In this document: one piece after another, positions 25,829-34,861 of the stretch | Layout of the letters: each line of letters starts with the position of its first letter | Numbering within the stretch: position 1 is the stretch's first letter | From: JAIOTH01 sp964486685 | GTDB taxonomy: Bacteria > Patescibacteriota > Patescibacteriia > UBA1558 > S5-K13 | Length of the DNA stretch: 64,000 nucleotides | Reading direction: 5' to 3' | NCBI GenBank assembly: GCA_964486685.1 | Contig: CAZAOE010000002.1 | Span: 10,728-74,727 of the forward strand | Position numbers and translations under genes: made by a program | Notes under the pieces: generated by a model | Told to the model about the DNA's origin: nothing | The model's database searches: none | The model's input: only the letters and a program-made list of their open reading frames with translations

Positions 25829-26917
25829 TTATAGGAAGTCGCCCCGATAGTTGGGGGCTTTTTTAATTGATTGGAGATTATGAGGATGACTTTCCCGAAG
25901 GCCAGCATTAGAAATTTTAATAAATTCAGCTTTTTGGGCTAACTCTTTAATATCTTTAGCACCACAATAACCCAGACCTTGTTTTAGTCCACCAATTAGT
26001 TGATAGATTATTTTATCTACTGATCCTTTATAGTTAACATAAGAAACCACTCCCTCAGCAATCATTTCATTATCAGATTTTTTATCAGCTTGTAAATATC
26101 TATCTCTAGAACCCATTTTCATAGCATCAATTGATCCCATGCCACGATAAATTTTCATTTTTTCTCCATTTACTTTTATTATTTTACCAGGTGACTCATC
26201 TGTGCCAGCTAAAAGTCCACCCATCATTACGGCTGAAGCACCAATTGCTAGAGCTTTAACAACGTCTCCAGAATATCTAATGCCACCATCAGCAATAATT
26301 GGAGTTTTAGTTTTCTGAGCAGCTTGAACAGCATCCATGACAGCAGTTAATTGAGGAACTCCAATTCCAGCTATAATTCTAGTAGTACAAATTGATCCTG
26401 GTCCAACTCCAACTTTGACAACATCAGCCCCAGCTTTAATTAAGTCTAAAGTTGCTTGAGCAGTAGCTATATTGCCACCAACTAAAACACATTTTTTTCC
26501 TATTTTCTTTTTTAAAATTTTGATAGTCTCTGCTACTTTAAAATAATGACCGTGAGCAACATCAATAACAATTAAATCTGCGCCAGCTTTAGCTAAGGCC
26601 TTGGCTCTGAGAATAGATTTTTCACCGACAGAAGTAGCAGCTCCACATAATAAATTTAGCTTCTTAACTTTTTTAACCTCTGCTACTTGTTGGTCAATGG
26701 TCATGTTTTTATGAATAATGCCTAATCCGCCAGCTTGAGCTAGAACAATAGCCATTTGGGATTCAGTAACAGTATCCATAGCTGCAGAAATTAAAGGAAT
26801 TTCCAATTTAATCTTAGAAGTTAATTCAGTCCTAGTATTTACTTTTTCTGGCGGATTAAAAGATTTTTGAGGAATTAATAAAACATCATCAAAAGTTAAA
26901 GATTCTCTTATTTTCAT
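25829..26917 (-). CDS. guaB: IMP dehydrogenase without CBS domains
   Basis: IMP dehydrogenase oxidises IMP to XMP with NAD+, the committed step to GMP. The barrel opens ESLTFDDVLLIPQKS and has the phosphate-binding GG(I)RYSGDVVKAL and the catalytic loop GVGPGSICTTRIIAGIGVPQ with its nucleophilic Cys. The flap GMGSIDAMKMGSRDRY and EGVVSYVNYKG follow. At 362 residues it lacks the CBS pair normally inserted near position 100; the sequence goes directly from NMTIDQQVAEVKKVKK to NLLCGAATS. ATG 26917 is preferred over the upstream TTG at 26938, which lies in the word-iterated spacer. It is the only purine gene on the minus strand. Confidence 0.9.
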   Translation of the reverse strand: MKIRESLTFDDVLLIPQKSFNPPEKVNTRTELTSKIKLEIPLISAAMDTVTESQMAIVLAQAGGLGIIHKNMTIDQQVAEVKKVKKLNLLCGAATSVGEKSILRAKALAKAGADLIVIDVAHGHYFKVAETIKILKKKIGKKCVLVGGNIATAQATLDLIKAGADVVKVGVGPGSICTTRIIAGIGVPQLTAVMDAVQAAQKTKTPIIADGGIRYSGDVVKALAIGASAVMMGGLLAGTDESPGKIIKVNGEKMKIYRGMGSIDAMKMGSRDRYLQADKKSDNEMIAEGVVSYVNYKGSVDKIIYQLIGGLKQGLGYCGAKDIKELAQKAEFIKISNAGLRESHPHNLQSIKKAPNYRGDFL

Positions 26918-26990
26918 GATACTAATACTCGATGCCAATATACCAATGGTACTAATAATACTAATATTAATACTAATGACATATTAGATC
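26918..26990 (-). repeat. Word-iterated spacer upstream of guaB
   Basis: It is made of actaata/ccaatat words; on the minus strand it ends attagtatc directly before the ATG, as in front of the ZIP gene and purD. Confidence 0.45.
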
Positions 26991-27032
26991 GCGTTTGTTA
27001 TTTAATTATGAGTGAATTATAATTTATTTTAT

Positions 27033-27572
27033 CTATTTTAACAAATATCCTTTATTTTTAAGCCACTTCCTGTGTTTTTTATAATCAGGCATAATCTGGG
27101 CAACTTCATTCCAAAAATTTTGTGAGTGATTTTTATATTTAATATGGCAGAGTTCATGCACAACAACATAATTAATTATTTCATTTGGTGCTAAGGCCAA
27201 ACGCAAAGGGAAGTTTAAATTATTTTGAACACTGCAAGAGCCCCAGCGTTTTTGGGCAGAGGTAATTTTAATTTTTTGATATTTAAGTTTTAAAATAGCA
27301 GCATAATGTTGGACACGAGGTTTTAAAATTTGCTCGGCCTGGTTTTTAGAAATTTGTCTTTTAGATGGCAAAGATTTGATTTCTAAATTTCTAGTTTGGA
27401 TTAATTTTTGTTTTTTAGTAATCCAATTTTGTTTTTTCTGGATAAATTTTTTAATTAAAAAAAGAGGCATTAATCTTGGTGCTCGAATAATTAAGTTGGC
27501 TTGAGAATCAATTTCTAAAGCCAGAGTTTTACGTTTTGAACGGATAATTTCAAAATTATTATTATTTTTCAT
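27033..27572 (-). CDS. YgjP-like (DUF45/SprT-type) zinc metallopeptidase
   Basis: A protein of about 179 residues with the YgjP/DUF45 pattern: an N-terminal strand region (IIRSKRKTLALEI), WITKKQKL, KRWGSCS and the zinc motif HELCHIKYKNHSQNFW (HExxH plus a downstream His). Members are predicted cytoplasmic metallopeptidases. The ATG at 27572 is chosen over the TTG at 27587. It lies between guaB and the L,D-transpeptidase in the same direction but is separated from both by spacers. Substrate unknown. Confidence 0.85.
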   Translation of the reverse strand: MKNNNNFEIIRSKRKTLALEIDSQANLIIRAPRLMPLFLIKKFIQKKQNWITKKQKLIQTRNLEIKSLPSKRQISKNQAEQILKPRVQHYAAILKLKYQKIKITSAQKRWGSCSVQNNLNFPLRLALAPNEIINYVVVHELCHIKYKNHSQNFWNEVAQIMPDYKKHRKWLKNKGYLLK

Positions 27573-27872
27573 TTTAAACTTGCTCAATTTACAATTACCA
27601 ATTTAAAATTTTCATTTCACCCTATTAAATAATATCATAAAGTGATAATTTAACAGGGTTAATAATCAATATATCAATTTGAAAGTTGTTCACCCTGAAC
27701 CAGTTATCGGTTCAGGGTAAAGTCGAAAATCGAAAATAGTATTGAAATTAGAAAATAGAAATTAGTTAACGATTTTCAAATTTCGAATTTCTAATATAAT
27801 AACTAATTTCAAATTACTTACTGTAAATTGAAATATTAAAAATTAAATTTAAATTGAAAATTGAAAATTTGT
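27573..27872. repeat. Repeat-filled spacer
   Basis: No gene is seen. Hairpins ACCCTGAACC/GGTTCAGGGT (27692-27718, followed by AAA) and CACCCTatTAAAT...TTaACAGGGT (27618-27659) belong to the CACCCT...AGGGTAAA family. The rest is iterated aatttcgaatt/aaaattgaaaatt words. Confidence 0.5.
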
Positions 27873-29060
27873 TTATTCAATTATGACCCCAGTGCCAATA
27901 TTGGCCCACCAATAAAGATATTCCATATTATCATAGGAAACATTAATACAGCCGTGGCTCATGGGCTGACCAAAATTATTATGCCAGTAGGCGCCATGAA
28001 TATAAAAACGATATTGGCCGGTATGAAAATGAAGATTCCATTTAGTATCTGGATAATCAAAATCATATCCAGGCCCACCATATCTTTTTATATCTTCTTT
28101 TCCAAGAATTTCAAATTCGCCAACAGGAGTATTCATTCCTTTTACACCGCTAGAAATAAGAAAGCTATCAATTAATTTATCATCAAAATAATATTTTAAT
28201 TTTTGTTCTGTTAAATTAATGCTAATTAACTTTTCAGATTTAGCACCAGGATTGGCATTTAAAGGATTATAACTGGCGGCAACCTCGGTACCGTCCAAAT
28301 ATAAGTCACCATCAGAGTCAGGATTCATTAAATTAGTACCTATTTTTAATTCAAAAAAATCATTTAAATAATCTTGATCGCTGTCAACTTGAATTAGTTT
28401 TTTATTGGCCTGGTGGGGAGAATTATTATTTTGAATTTCTTGGCCATCATCAAAGCCATCAACATCAGTGTCAGGATTATTTAGGTCAGTATAATAGAGA
28501 TAGGACTCGTCATAATCGGATAAGCCATCTTTGTCCACGTCTTGGTTTTTAATTAAGGGGGTGGTAAATATTGAAGAATCTAATAAATTTTTTTCTATAC
28601 TATTGATAGTTTGTCCCCAGGGGTAAGTTGAAATATCGGTTTCAATAGCATTTTCTGGATTAAATCCATTTGCAGTTAAAATTTCCATATTAGTAAAGAC
28701 CCTTTTTTCTCCACTTTCTATATAAAAATAACCGGGACTATTTTTTTGTTTAACTAATGTTTGGTCTGGTAAAATATAGTCCAAATTTTCATAAGTTTGG
28801 GGGCACAATTTTATTTCTCCGGCATATTCATATTGTTCTATTTCTTCCTCGGAGATGTTTTTTAAATAAGTAAAATCATTAAACCAAGAAAAATAAATTT
28901 TTTCATGAGGAAAAGAGTATTTTTGATTATCTTTGGAGATATAATAAACTGCCGAAGAATTTTCTGGGCTAACTAATTCTCCAGTATAGTTTTTTTGAGC
29001 CAGAATAAAGAAAGGGCTTGATAGAAGAATGGTTAATATTGATAGTTTAATTTTTAACAT
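27873..29060 (-). CDS. L,D-transpeptidase (YkuD) with thrombospondin type-3-like repeats
   Basis: This 395-residue secreted protein has a signal peptide (1-21). An N-terminal envelope module (VYYISKDNQKYSFPHEKIYFSWF...SGEKRVFTNMEIL) follows, then three or four Asp-rich calcium-type repeats (DVDKDGLSDYDE, DTDVDGFDDGQE, DSDGDLYLDGTE) and a C-terminal YkuD domain. The catalytic motif is HGAYWHNNFGQPMSHGCINV with the nucleophile in SHGC. It makes 3-3 cross-links or attaches proteins to peptidoglycan outside the cell. The N-terminal module is shared with the 23073 protein. A promoter with an extended -10 (29067-29075) lies so close that the mRNA is probably leaderless. Confidence 0.9.
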   Translation of the reverse strand: MLKIKLSILTILLSSPFFILAQKNYTGELVSPENSSAVYYISKDNQKYSFPHEKIYFSWFNDFTYLKNISEEEIEQYEYAGEIKLCPQTYENLDYILPDQTLVKQKNSPGYFYIESGEKRVFTNMEILTANGFNPENAIETDISTYPWGQTINSIEKNLLDSSIFTTPLIKNQDVDKDGLSDYDESYLYYTDLNNPDTDVDGFDDGQEIQNNNSPHQANKKLIQVDSDQDYLNDFFELKIGTNLMNPDSDGDLYLDGTEVAASYNPLNANPGAKSEKLISINLTEQKLKYYFDDKLIDSFLISSGVKGMNTPVGEFEILGKEDIKRYGGPGYDFDYPDTKWNLHFHTGQYRFYIHGAYWHNNFGQPMSHGCINVSYDNMEYLYWWANIGTGVIIE

Positions 29061-29066
29061 ATATTT

Positions 29067-29075
29067 ATTATAACA
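29067..29075 (-). promoter_or_regulatory. Extended -10 promoter, probably leaderless mRNA (L,D-transpeptidase)
   Basis: On the minus strand TGtTATAAT is followed by only six bases before the ATG at 29060. Transcription would therefore start at or next to the start codon. Confidence 0.55.
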
Positions 29076-29102
29076 TAATAGTAAATAAGTAATGGAGAAA
29101 AT

Positions 29103-29130
29103 TTGTAAATCTTATTCTTTATGCTATAAT
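29103..29130 (+). promoter_or_regulatory. Promoter of the folD-pur cluster
   Basis: TTGTAA (29103-29108), a 16-base spacer and an extended -10 TGcTATAAT (29122-29130). The ~75-base leader that follows (29137-29211) contains self-complementary words (GGCAC..GTGCT) but matches no riboswitch I know. Confidence 0.55.
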
Positions 29131-29211
29131 TTAGTCGGTTTACCTAGGCACCTAGTGTTAAAGTGCTGGGTTTACGACTTATAAACAGATTTAAATAATA
29201 ATTTTAGAGCA

Positions 29212-30042
29212 ATGATAGTAGATGGAAAAAAAATTGCTGAGAAAATATTTACTAGACTTCAAGGCGAAGTTAGTGTTTTAAAGCAGCAAGGTATTAGCCC
29301 CAAATTAGGGGTTTTTTTAATTGGCAATGATCGGCCCTCTCATACTTATGTTGAAAAAAAAGGTGAAGCCTGTAAACAAATTGGGGTAGATTTTTTATTA
29401 AAAAAGTATGAAGAAGGTATTACTGAAGAAGAATTAATAAAAGAAATTAAAGAAACGCAAGAAAATGAGAATTTAACAGGATTAATTGTGCAATTGCCCT
29501 TACCAAAACATATTCATACTGGTCGGGTTATTAAGCATATCAATCCAGAAATCGATGTTGATTGTTTAACAGAGATTAATTTAGGAAAATTAGTTGTAGG
29601 TAATTATTGCATTGAGCCACCAACTCCGGGAGCAATTTTAGAAATTTTAAAACATCATGGCGTTGAGTTAAAAGGAAAAGATGTAGTTTTAATGGGCATG
29701 GGAACTTTGATTGGTCGACCTTTGGCTAATTTATTATTTCATATGAAAGCAACAGTAATAACTTGTAATAGTGCTACTAAAAATCCAGCAGAGTTTACTA
29801 AAAAAGCGGATATTATAATTTCGGGAGTAGGTAAACACAATTTAATTACGGGGGACATGATTAAAAAAGGCGCTGTAGTAATTGATGCTGGAGTTTGTTT
29901 TGTAGATGGAAAAATGTATGGAGATGTTAATTTTGATGAAGTGAAAGAAAAGGCAAGTTTGATTACTCCAACTCCAGGTGGAGTAGGACCGTTAACAGTA
30001 GCTAAATTAATAGAAAATACAATAAAATGTGCTAGAAAATAG
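29212..30042 (+). CDS. folD: FolD bifunctional methylene-THF dehydrogenase/cyclohydrolase
   Basis: A 276-residue FolD. It has SHTYVEKKGEACKQIGV (the catalytic YxxxK), GLIVQLPLPKHI, the substrate loop INPEIDVDCLTEINLG, the Rossmann segment VVLMGMGTLIGRPLANLL and TPTPGGVGPLTVAKLIENT. It converts 5,10-methylene-THF to 10-formyl-THF, the C1 donor for PurN and PurH, which lie later in the same cluster. As first gene after the promoter at 29103 it couples folate supply to purine synthesis. The TGSGxxVGxP motif of typical FolD is MGMGTLIGRP here. Confidence 0.95.
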   Translation: MIVDGKKIAEKIFTRLQGEVSVLKQQGISPKLGVFLIGNDRPSHTYVEKKGEACKQIGVDFLLKKYEEGITEEELIKEIKETQENENLTGLIVQLPLPKHIHTGRVIKHINPEIDVDCLTEINLGKLVVGNYCIEPPTPGAILEILKHHGVELKGKDVVLMGMGTLIGRPLANLLFHMKATVITCNSATKNPAEFTKKADIIISGVGKHNLITGDMIKKGAVVIDAGVCFVDGKMYGDVNFDEVKEKASLITPTPGGVGPLTVAKLIENTIKCARK

Positions 30043-30072
30043 ATTAAAGATTTAAGATTAAAGATTAGAAAA

Positions 30073-31398
30073 ATGAATACTAAAAATAAGGATTGGCAGA
30101 CAATTGTGATTGTGGGAGCTCAATGGGGAGACGAAGGTAAGGGTAAAATTACAGATTATTTTGCTCGTCAGGTTGATTATATAGTGCGGTTTCAGGGTGG
30201 AAATAATGCGGGGCATACTATTAAAGTTGATGATGAGATATTTAAATTACATTTACTTCCCTCGGGTGTACTTTATAAAGATAAAAAAATTGTGATTGGT
30301 AATGGCTTGGTGGTTAATCCGAAAGTACTTTTAAAAGAATTAGCAGAATTAAAAAAAAGGGGCAAAGAAGTTAATTTAATTTTGAGCGATCGGGCTCATA
30401 TTATTTTTCCCTATCATATTTTAATGGATGGCATAATTGATAAAGCTAAAAAAGAATTAGCTTCTGGTTCCACTAAGAGAGGAATTGGCCCTTGTTACTC
30501 TGATAAAATTAATCGTTTAGGTATTAGAGTAGCTGATTTAATGAATCCCAAAATTTTTAAAGAAAAATTTGCTCAGGCTTTTAAATATAATTATGATATT
30601 TTAACTAAAGTATATAATATTGATCCGCAAGCATTAGATCAAGAACAAATTTTTAAAGATTATTCAGAATATGCTGAACAGTTAAGACAATATGTGGGTG
30701 ATGTTTCTTTAGAATTAAATCAGGCCATTGATCGAGGTCAGAAAATTTTATTTGAGGGAGCTCAGGGGGTTTCTTTAGGAATAGATCATGGAGTTTATCC
30801 GCATGGAACTTCTTCTAATACTGTGGCTGGGGGAGCTTGTACCGGTGCGGGAATAGGCCCTAATAAAATAGATAAAATAGTGGGAATAGTAAAAGCTTAT
30901 TTATCACGAGTGGGAAATGGTCCAGTGCCTAGTGAAGATTTAACCAAAGCTGGCGATGATTTACGGGAAAGAGGTGTGGAATATGGCACTACTACTGGCC
31001 GACCACGAAGATGTGGTTGGTTAGATTTAGTACAGTTAAAATATTCAGTACGAGTTTGTGGAATGACTTCTTTAGCAATTACTAAATTAGATATTTTAGG
31101 GGGTATTAAAAAGATTCCAATTTGTGTAAAATATAAATACCAAAATATATATTTAGAAGAAGTACCAGCTGATTTAGGAGTATTTAACAAATGCGAACCA
31201 GTTTATGAGTACATGGACGGTTGGAATGATTTATCTCGAGAGGAACTAGAAAGAATTGTGGAGCAAGGTTATGATGCTTTGCCAGAGAATATGAAAAAGT
31301 ATTTAGATAAAATAGAATCAACAGTAGGAGTGCCAATTGAATTAATTTCTTTTGGGCCAGAAAGAAAAATGACGATTAATTTAGTTAGTAGTGAGTAG
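30073..31398 (+). CDS. purA: Adenylosuccinate synthetase
   Basis: This 441-residue enzyme joins IMP and aspartate using GTP, the first step to AMP. Visible motifs are GAQWGDEGKGKITDYFA (P-loop with catalytic Asp and Lys), FQGGNNAGHTI (catalytic His), GSTKRGIGPCYSDK, FEGAQGVSLGIDHGVYPHGTSSNT and TTGRPRRCGWLDL. All expected residues are present and length is normal. It follows folD by about 30 bases in the same operon. A neighbour would normally be purB, which lies further down at 37685. Confidence 0.97.
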   Translation: MNTKNKDWQTIVIVGAQWGDEGKGKITDYFARQVDYIVRFQGGNNAGHTIKVDDEIFKLHLLPSGVLYKDKKIVIGNGLVVNPKVLLKELAELKKRGKEVNLILSDRAHIIFPYHILMDGIIDKAKKELASGSTKRGIGPCYSDKINRLGIRVADLMNPKIFKEKFAQAFKYNYDILTKVYNIDPQALDQEQIFKDYSEYAEQLRQYVGDVSLELNQAIDRGQKILFEGAQGVSLGIDHGVYPHGTSSNTVAGGACTGAGIGPNKIDKIVGIVKAYLSRVGNGPVPSEDLTKAGDDLRERGVEYGTTTGRPRRCGWLDLVQLKYSVRVCGMTSLAITKLDILGGIKKIPICVKYKYQNIYLEEVPADLGVFNKCEPVYEYMDGWNDLSREELERIVEQGYDALPENMKKYLDKIESTVGVPIELISFGPERKMTINLVSSE

Positions 31399-31446
31399 TT
31401 AATAGTTTGTAGGGAATTCAACTTTTTAAATAAATAATAATTAAGT

Positions 31447-33789
31447 ATGAAGGTTACTCAAGAAAATTTAGATAAATATAAGATTGCTTTAACTTTAGAT
31501 GAAGCGATAAAACTGCGAGACGAAATTTTAAAAAGGGAACCAACCTTAACTGAGCTGGTTGCTTTTGGAATTGAGGGCAGTGAACATTGTTCATATAAGA
31601 GTAGTCGAGATTATTTAAAACTTTTACCAACTGATGCCCCCAATGTAATTTTAGGTCCCAAAGAAGATGCTGGCATTATTAGAATAGCTAAAGGTTGGGG
31701 AGTAGTAATGGCCCATGAATCTCATAACCATCCCTCCCAAGTGGTTCCTTATGAAGGAGCAGCTACGGGAATTGGTGGTATTGTCCGAGATGTCCTCTGT
31801 ATGGGAGCCAAAGTAATTGCGGTTTTAGATGGTTTAAGATTTGGAGACATTAAAAGAAATCATTCTCAGTGGATTCACTCTGGAGTAGTTTCGGGAATTT
31901 GTGGTTATGGAAACCCAATCGGAGTAGCTAATATTGCTGGCGACCTTTATTATAATAAATCTTATAATGATAATTGTTTAGTAAATGTTGGAGCCATGGG
32001 AATTATTAAAGAAGATGAAATTATTCATTCCTTTGCTCCGGAAAACTCCGAGGGCTATAATTATATTCTTTTAGGTAAGCCAACAGATAATAGTGGATTT
32101 GGCGGGGCTAGTTTTGCTAGTTTTGAATTGGATGAAAAAGACAAAGAATCAAACAAGGGAGCAGTCCAGGAACCGAATGCTTTTTTAAAGAGACATTTAT
32201 TAGAATCTACTTATGATTTATTTAAAATTTTAAAAGAAAAGAATTTATTAGACAAAATTGGTTTTAAAGATTTAGGTGCGGGAGGAATTTTATGCTCGAC
32301 AGTAGAAATTGCTGATCATGCTGGTTATGGAGCCTTAATTGATTTAGATAAAGTTCATATTGGTATGGACAATTTAGAGCCCTATGTTATGCTTTGTGCG
32401 GAAACTCAGGAAAGATTTATGTGGGTAGCCGATGATGAAGTTACAGAGTTAATTTTAAAACATTATAATGAAAAATGGGCCTTGCCAGAAGTTTCTCGAG
32501 GAGTGAAAGCTTCAGTAATTGGTAAGATTCAAAAGGGAAATTATCAAGTTAAGTATCAAGGAGAAATGATTTTAGATGCTAAGCCCAATGATGTAACTGA
32601 AGGATTGAAATATGATCGACCAGTACAAGAAATTAAATATAATTTAATTGAGCCAGATATTAAAGTAGAAAACTATAATCAAGAATTGATCAGTTTATTA
32701 AAATCAGAAAATATTGCTAGTCGAAAATCAGTTTATGAAAAATATGATAAGCAAATTCAAGGCATAACTCACATTGAATCTGGTGAGGCAGATGCTGGAG
32801 TAATGAAGCCATTAATTGACGAGAATATTAAGGTAGGAATTGCTTTTTCTATGGATGGCAATCCTCGTTATGGAGAAATATCTCCTTATTGGCAGGGAGC
32901 TAATGCAGTGGTTGAAGCGATGCGGAATGTAGCGGCAGTAGGGGCTATTCCTTGGGGATTAACTGATTGTTTAAATTATGGTAATCCAGAAAAACCAGAG
33001 CAAATGTGGCAATTTGCCGAAGGAGTACGCGGAGTTGCTGATGCTGCTAAAAATATTCATTTGAAAACCTATCCCGATTCAGCTACTCCTTTTGTTTCTG
33101 GAAATGTTAGTTTTTATAATCAATCTAAAAATCAGGCCATTGATCCTTCGACCGTAATTATTTGTTTAGGAAAACTAGATGATTATGAACAAGCGATTAC
33201 CATGGATATTAAAAAAGCAGATTCTAATATTTATTTAATTGGTTCCCGAAAAAATGAACTAGGTGCTTCTGAATTTTATCATCTCCACGGGGAATTAGGG
33301 GCTAATGTTCCTCAACCAGATTTTGCAGAAGTAGAAAGAGAAATTTATGCCTTAACTGATTGTATAGAACAAGGTTTGGTTTTAGCGGCTCATGATATTT
33401 CCGAAGGTGGCTTGGCTGTAACTTTAGCAGAAATGATTATTAATAGTAAAAATAAACTTGGTTTAGAAATAGATTTAGAAAATACTACTGAACTTGATTT
33501 AAATGCAATTCAAAAATTATTTTCTGAAACTGGTGGCTTTGTAATTGAAGTTGCTCCGGAACAAGATGAAAAATTAAAAGAAGTATTTAAAAATAGAGGA
33601 GTAGAGCTTTACTCTCTAGGAAAGACAAATGAGAGCTATAAATTACAGATTAAAGATAAAAGCGAATCCTTCGGCTCCGCCCTTTCGACTTCGCTCAAGG
33701 GCTCTGCTCAGGACCTTCGGGAGATTATTAATTTAGCAGTTGATCAAATGCATGATGCTTGGTCAAATGCTTTAAGAGCAAAGTTATGA
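31447..33789 (+). CDS. purL: Phosphoribosylformylglycinamidine synthase subunit PurL (small type)
   Basis: This 780-residue small-type PurL is the synthetase part that, with PurQ and PurS, converts FGAR to FGAM using ATP and glutamine-derived ammonia. It has GSEHCSYKSSRDYLK, the catalytic HESHNHPSQVVPYEGAATGIGGIVRD and GPKEDAG, plus the second AIRS-type half (GVMKPLIDENIKVGIAFSMDGNPRYGE). Close to the C-terminus, residues encoded by 33665-33722 (SESFGSALSTSLKGSAQDL) come from an interspersed G+C-rich repeat inserted in frame. Its stop overlaps the purM start (ATGA). Standalone PurL needs PurQ and PurS, both found fused at 34862. Confidence 0.95.
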   Translation: MKVTQENLDKYKIALTLDEAIKLRDEILKREPTLTELVAFGIEGSEHCSYKSSRDYLKLLPTDAPNVILGPKEDAGIIRIAKGWGVVMAHESHNHPSQVVPYEGAATGIGGIVRDVLCMGAKVIAVLDGLRFGDIKRNHSQWIHSGVVSGICGYGNPIGVANIAGDLYYNKSYNDNCLVNVGAMGIIKEDEIIHSFAPENSEGYNYILLGKPTDNSGFGGASFASFELDEKDKESNKGAVQEPNAFLKRHLLESTYDLFKILKEKNLLDKIGFKDLGAGGILCSTVEIADHAGYGALIDLDKVHIGMDNLEPYVMLCAETQERFMWVADDEVTELILKHYNEKWALPEVSRGVKASVIGKIQKGNYQVKYQGEMILDAKPNDVTEGLKYDRPVQEIKYNLIEPDIKVENYNQELISLLKSENIASRKSVYEKYDKQIQGITHIESGEADAGVMKPLIDENIKVGIAFSMDGNPRYGEISPYWQGANAVVEAMRNVAAVGAIPWGLTDCLNYGNPEKPEQMWQFAEGVRGVADAAKNIHLKTYPDSATPFVSGNVSFYNQSKNQAIDPSTVIICLGKLDDYEQAITMDIKKADSNIYLIGSRKNELGASEFYHLHGELGANVPQPDFAEVEREIYALTDCIEQGLVLAAHDISEGGLAVTLAEMIINSKNKLGLEIDLENTTELDLNAIQKLFSETGGFVIEVAPEQDEKLKEVFKNRGVELYSLGKTNESYKLQIKDKSESFGSALSTSLKGSAQDLREIINLAVDQMHDAWSNALRAKL
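33665..33722 (+). repeat. Palindromic repeat inserted in frame in purL
   Basis: tccttcggctccGCCCTT-tcgacttcgctc-AAGGGCtctgctcagga is a G+C-rich hairpin module of the ttcgac/gctcaggacc type seen at 24780-24815. It sits near the 3' end of purL without breaking the frame. Confidence 0.65.
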
Positions 33790-34709
33790 CAATTACTTAT
33801 AAAGATGCGGGGGTAGATATTGATGCTGGTCTGGAAGTGGTCAGAAGAATTAAAAAAATGATTCCCAAAGTTGGTGGCTTTGGAGGAATGTTTGAATATG
33901 AAGATACGATTTTTGTCCAAAGTATTGATGGAGTCGGAACTAAAATGAAGTTAGCCGCTCAATTTGATCGCTGGGAGACTATGGGTCGGGACATTGTTAG
34001 TCATTCTTGCTCAGATATTATGTGCCAGGGAGCAACTCCCAAAACTTTTATGGATTATATTGCGGGTGCTAAGATTGATCCCAAAGTGGTTGAAAAAATA
34101 GTTACTGGTATTGTTAAAGAGTGTCAGGAAAATGATATTGCTTTAGTTGGCGGAGAAACAGCTGAAATGCCTGGAGTTTACAAAGAAGGAGAATATGATT
34201 TAGCCGGAGCAATTATGGGAATTATGAAAAAGGATGAAGAAATTACCGGTGAAAATATTAAAGTAGGTGATAAAGTATATGGTTTAGCTTCAATAGGTTT
34301 ACATACCAATGGCTATTCTTTAGCTCGAAAAGTTTTAGAAACAGAAATTGCTAATTCTAATATGGAAATAGTAGATCAATTATTACAACCACATAAAAAT
34401 TATTTAAAAGAAGTTAAAGAATTAATTAAAAAATATAATATTAAAGGAATCGCTCATATAACTGGTGGTGGATTTTTGGATAATATTCCACGAATTTTAC
34501 CAGCAGGAGTAGATGTCGAAATTAAAAAAGGAACTTGGCCAATTCTACCAATTTTTAAAATAATTCAAAAAAAAGTTAATGTACCTGAAATGGATATGTA
34601 TCGAACATTTAATATGGGAATAGGGTTGGTTCTTATTTCCGACGATAAGCTTCCGGTTTACGAGATGGGTCGCGTTATAGAAGGTAAAAAAGCGGTTAAG
34701 ATAGTTTAG
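33786..34709 (+). CDS. purM: Phosphoribosylaminoimidazole (AIR) synthetase
   Basis: This ATP-dependent ring closure takes FGAM to AIR. The ATG at 33786 overlaps the purL stop and gives the standard start MTITYKDAGVDIDAG. Motifs are FVQSIDGVGTKMKLA (DGVGTK), SHSCSDIMCQGATPKTFMDYIA, LVGGETAEMPGVY, GLASIGLHTNGYSLAR and HITGGGFLDNIPRILP. Length (about 307) is slightly shorter than usual at the C-terminus. An upstream in-frame ATG at 33759 lies within purL and is not the start. Confidence 0.96.
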   Translation: MTITYKDAGVDIDAGLEVVRRIKKMIPKVGGFGGMFEYEDTIFVQSIDGVGTKMKLAAQFDRWETMGRDIVSHSCSDIMCQGATPKTFMDYIAGAKIDPKVVEKIVTGIVKECQENDIALVGGETAEMPGVYKEGEYDLAGAIMGIMKKDEEITGENIKVGDKVYGLASIGLHTNGYSLARKVLETEIANSNMEIVDQLLQPHKNYLKEVKELIKKYNIKGIAHITGGGFLDNIPRILPAGVDVEIKKGTWPILPIFKIIQKKVNVPEMDMYRTFNMGIGLVLISDDKLPVYEMGRVIEGKKAVKIV

Positions 34710-34861
34710 AATTACCAATTTTCAATTACCAATTTAAATTTAATAACCAATAATCAATTTAAAATTGAAGACATCTGTTAGATAAGAATTGTGAATTGAT
34801 CATTGAATAATTGTAAATTAAATGAAAATTTCAAATTTAAAATTAATAATTGATTTATATT
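34710..34861 (+). repeat. Word-iterated spacer (accaattt / aaattgaa type)
   Basis: About 150 bases of degenerate ccaattt and aaattga words, largely self-complementary left against right. No gene and no clear promoter. Confidence 0.45.

Noticed and set aside
29137..29211. Riboswitch (purine, ZTP or THF class) in the folD leader
   Set aside because: Some self-complementary words exist, but none of the conserved core sequences of these classes could be matched; part of the best stem lies upstream of the predicted transcript start.
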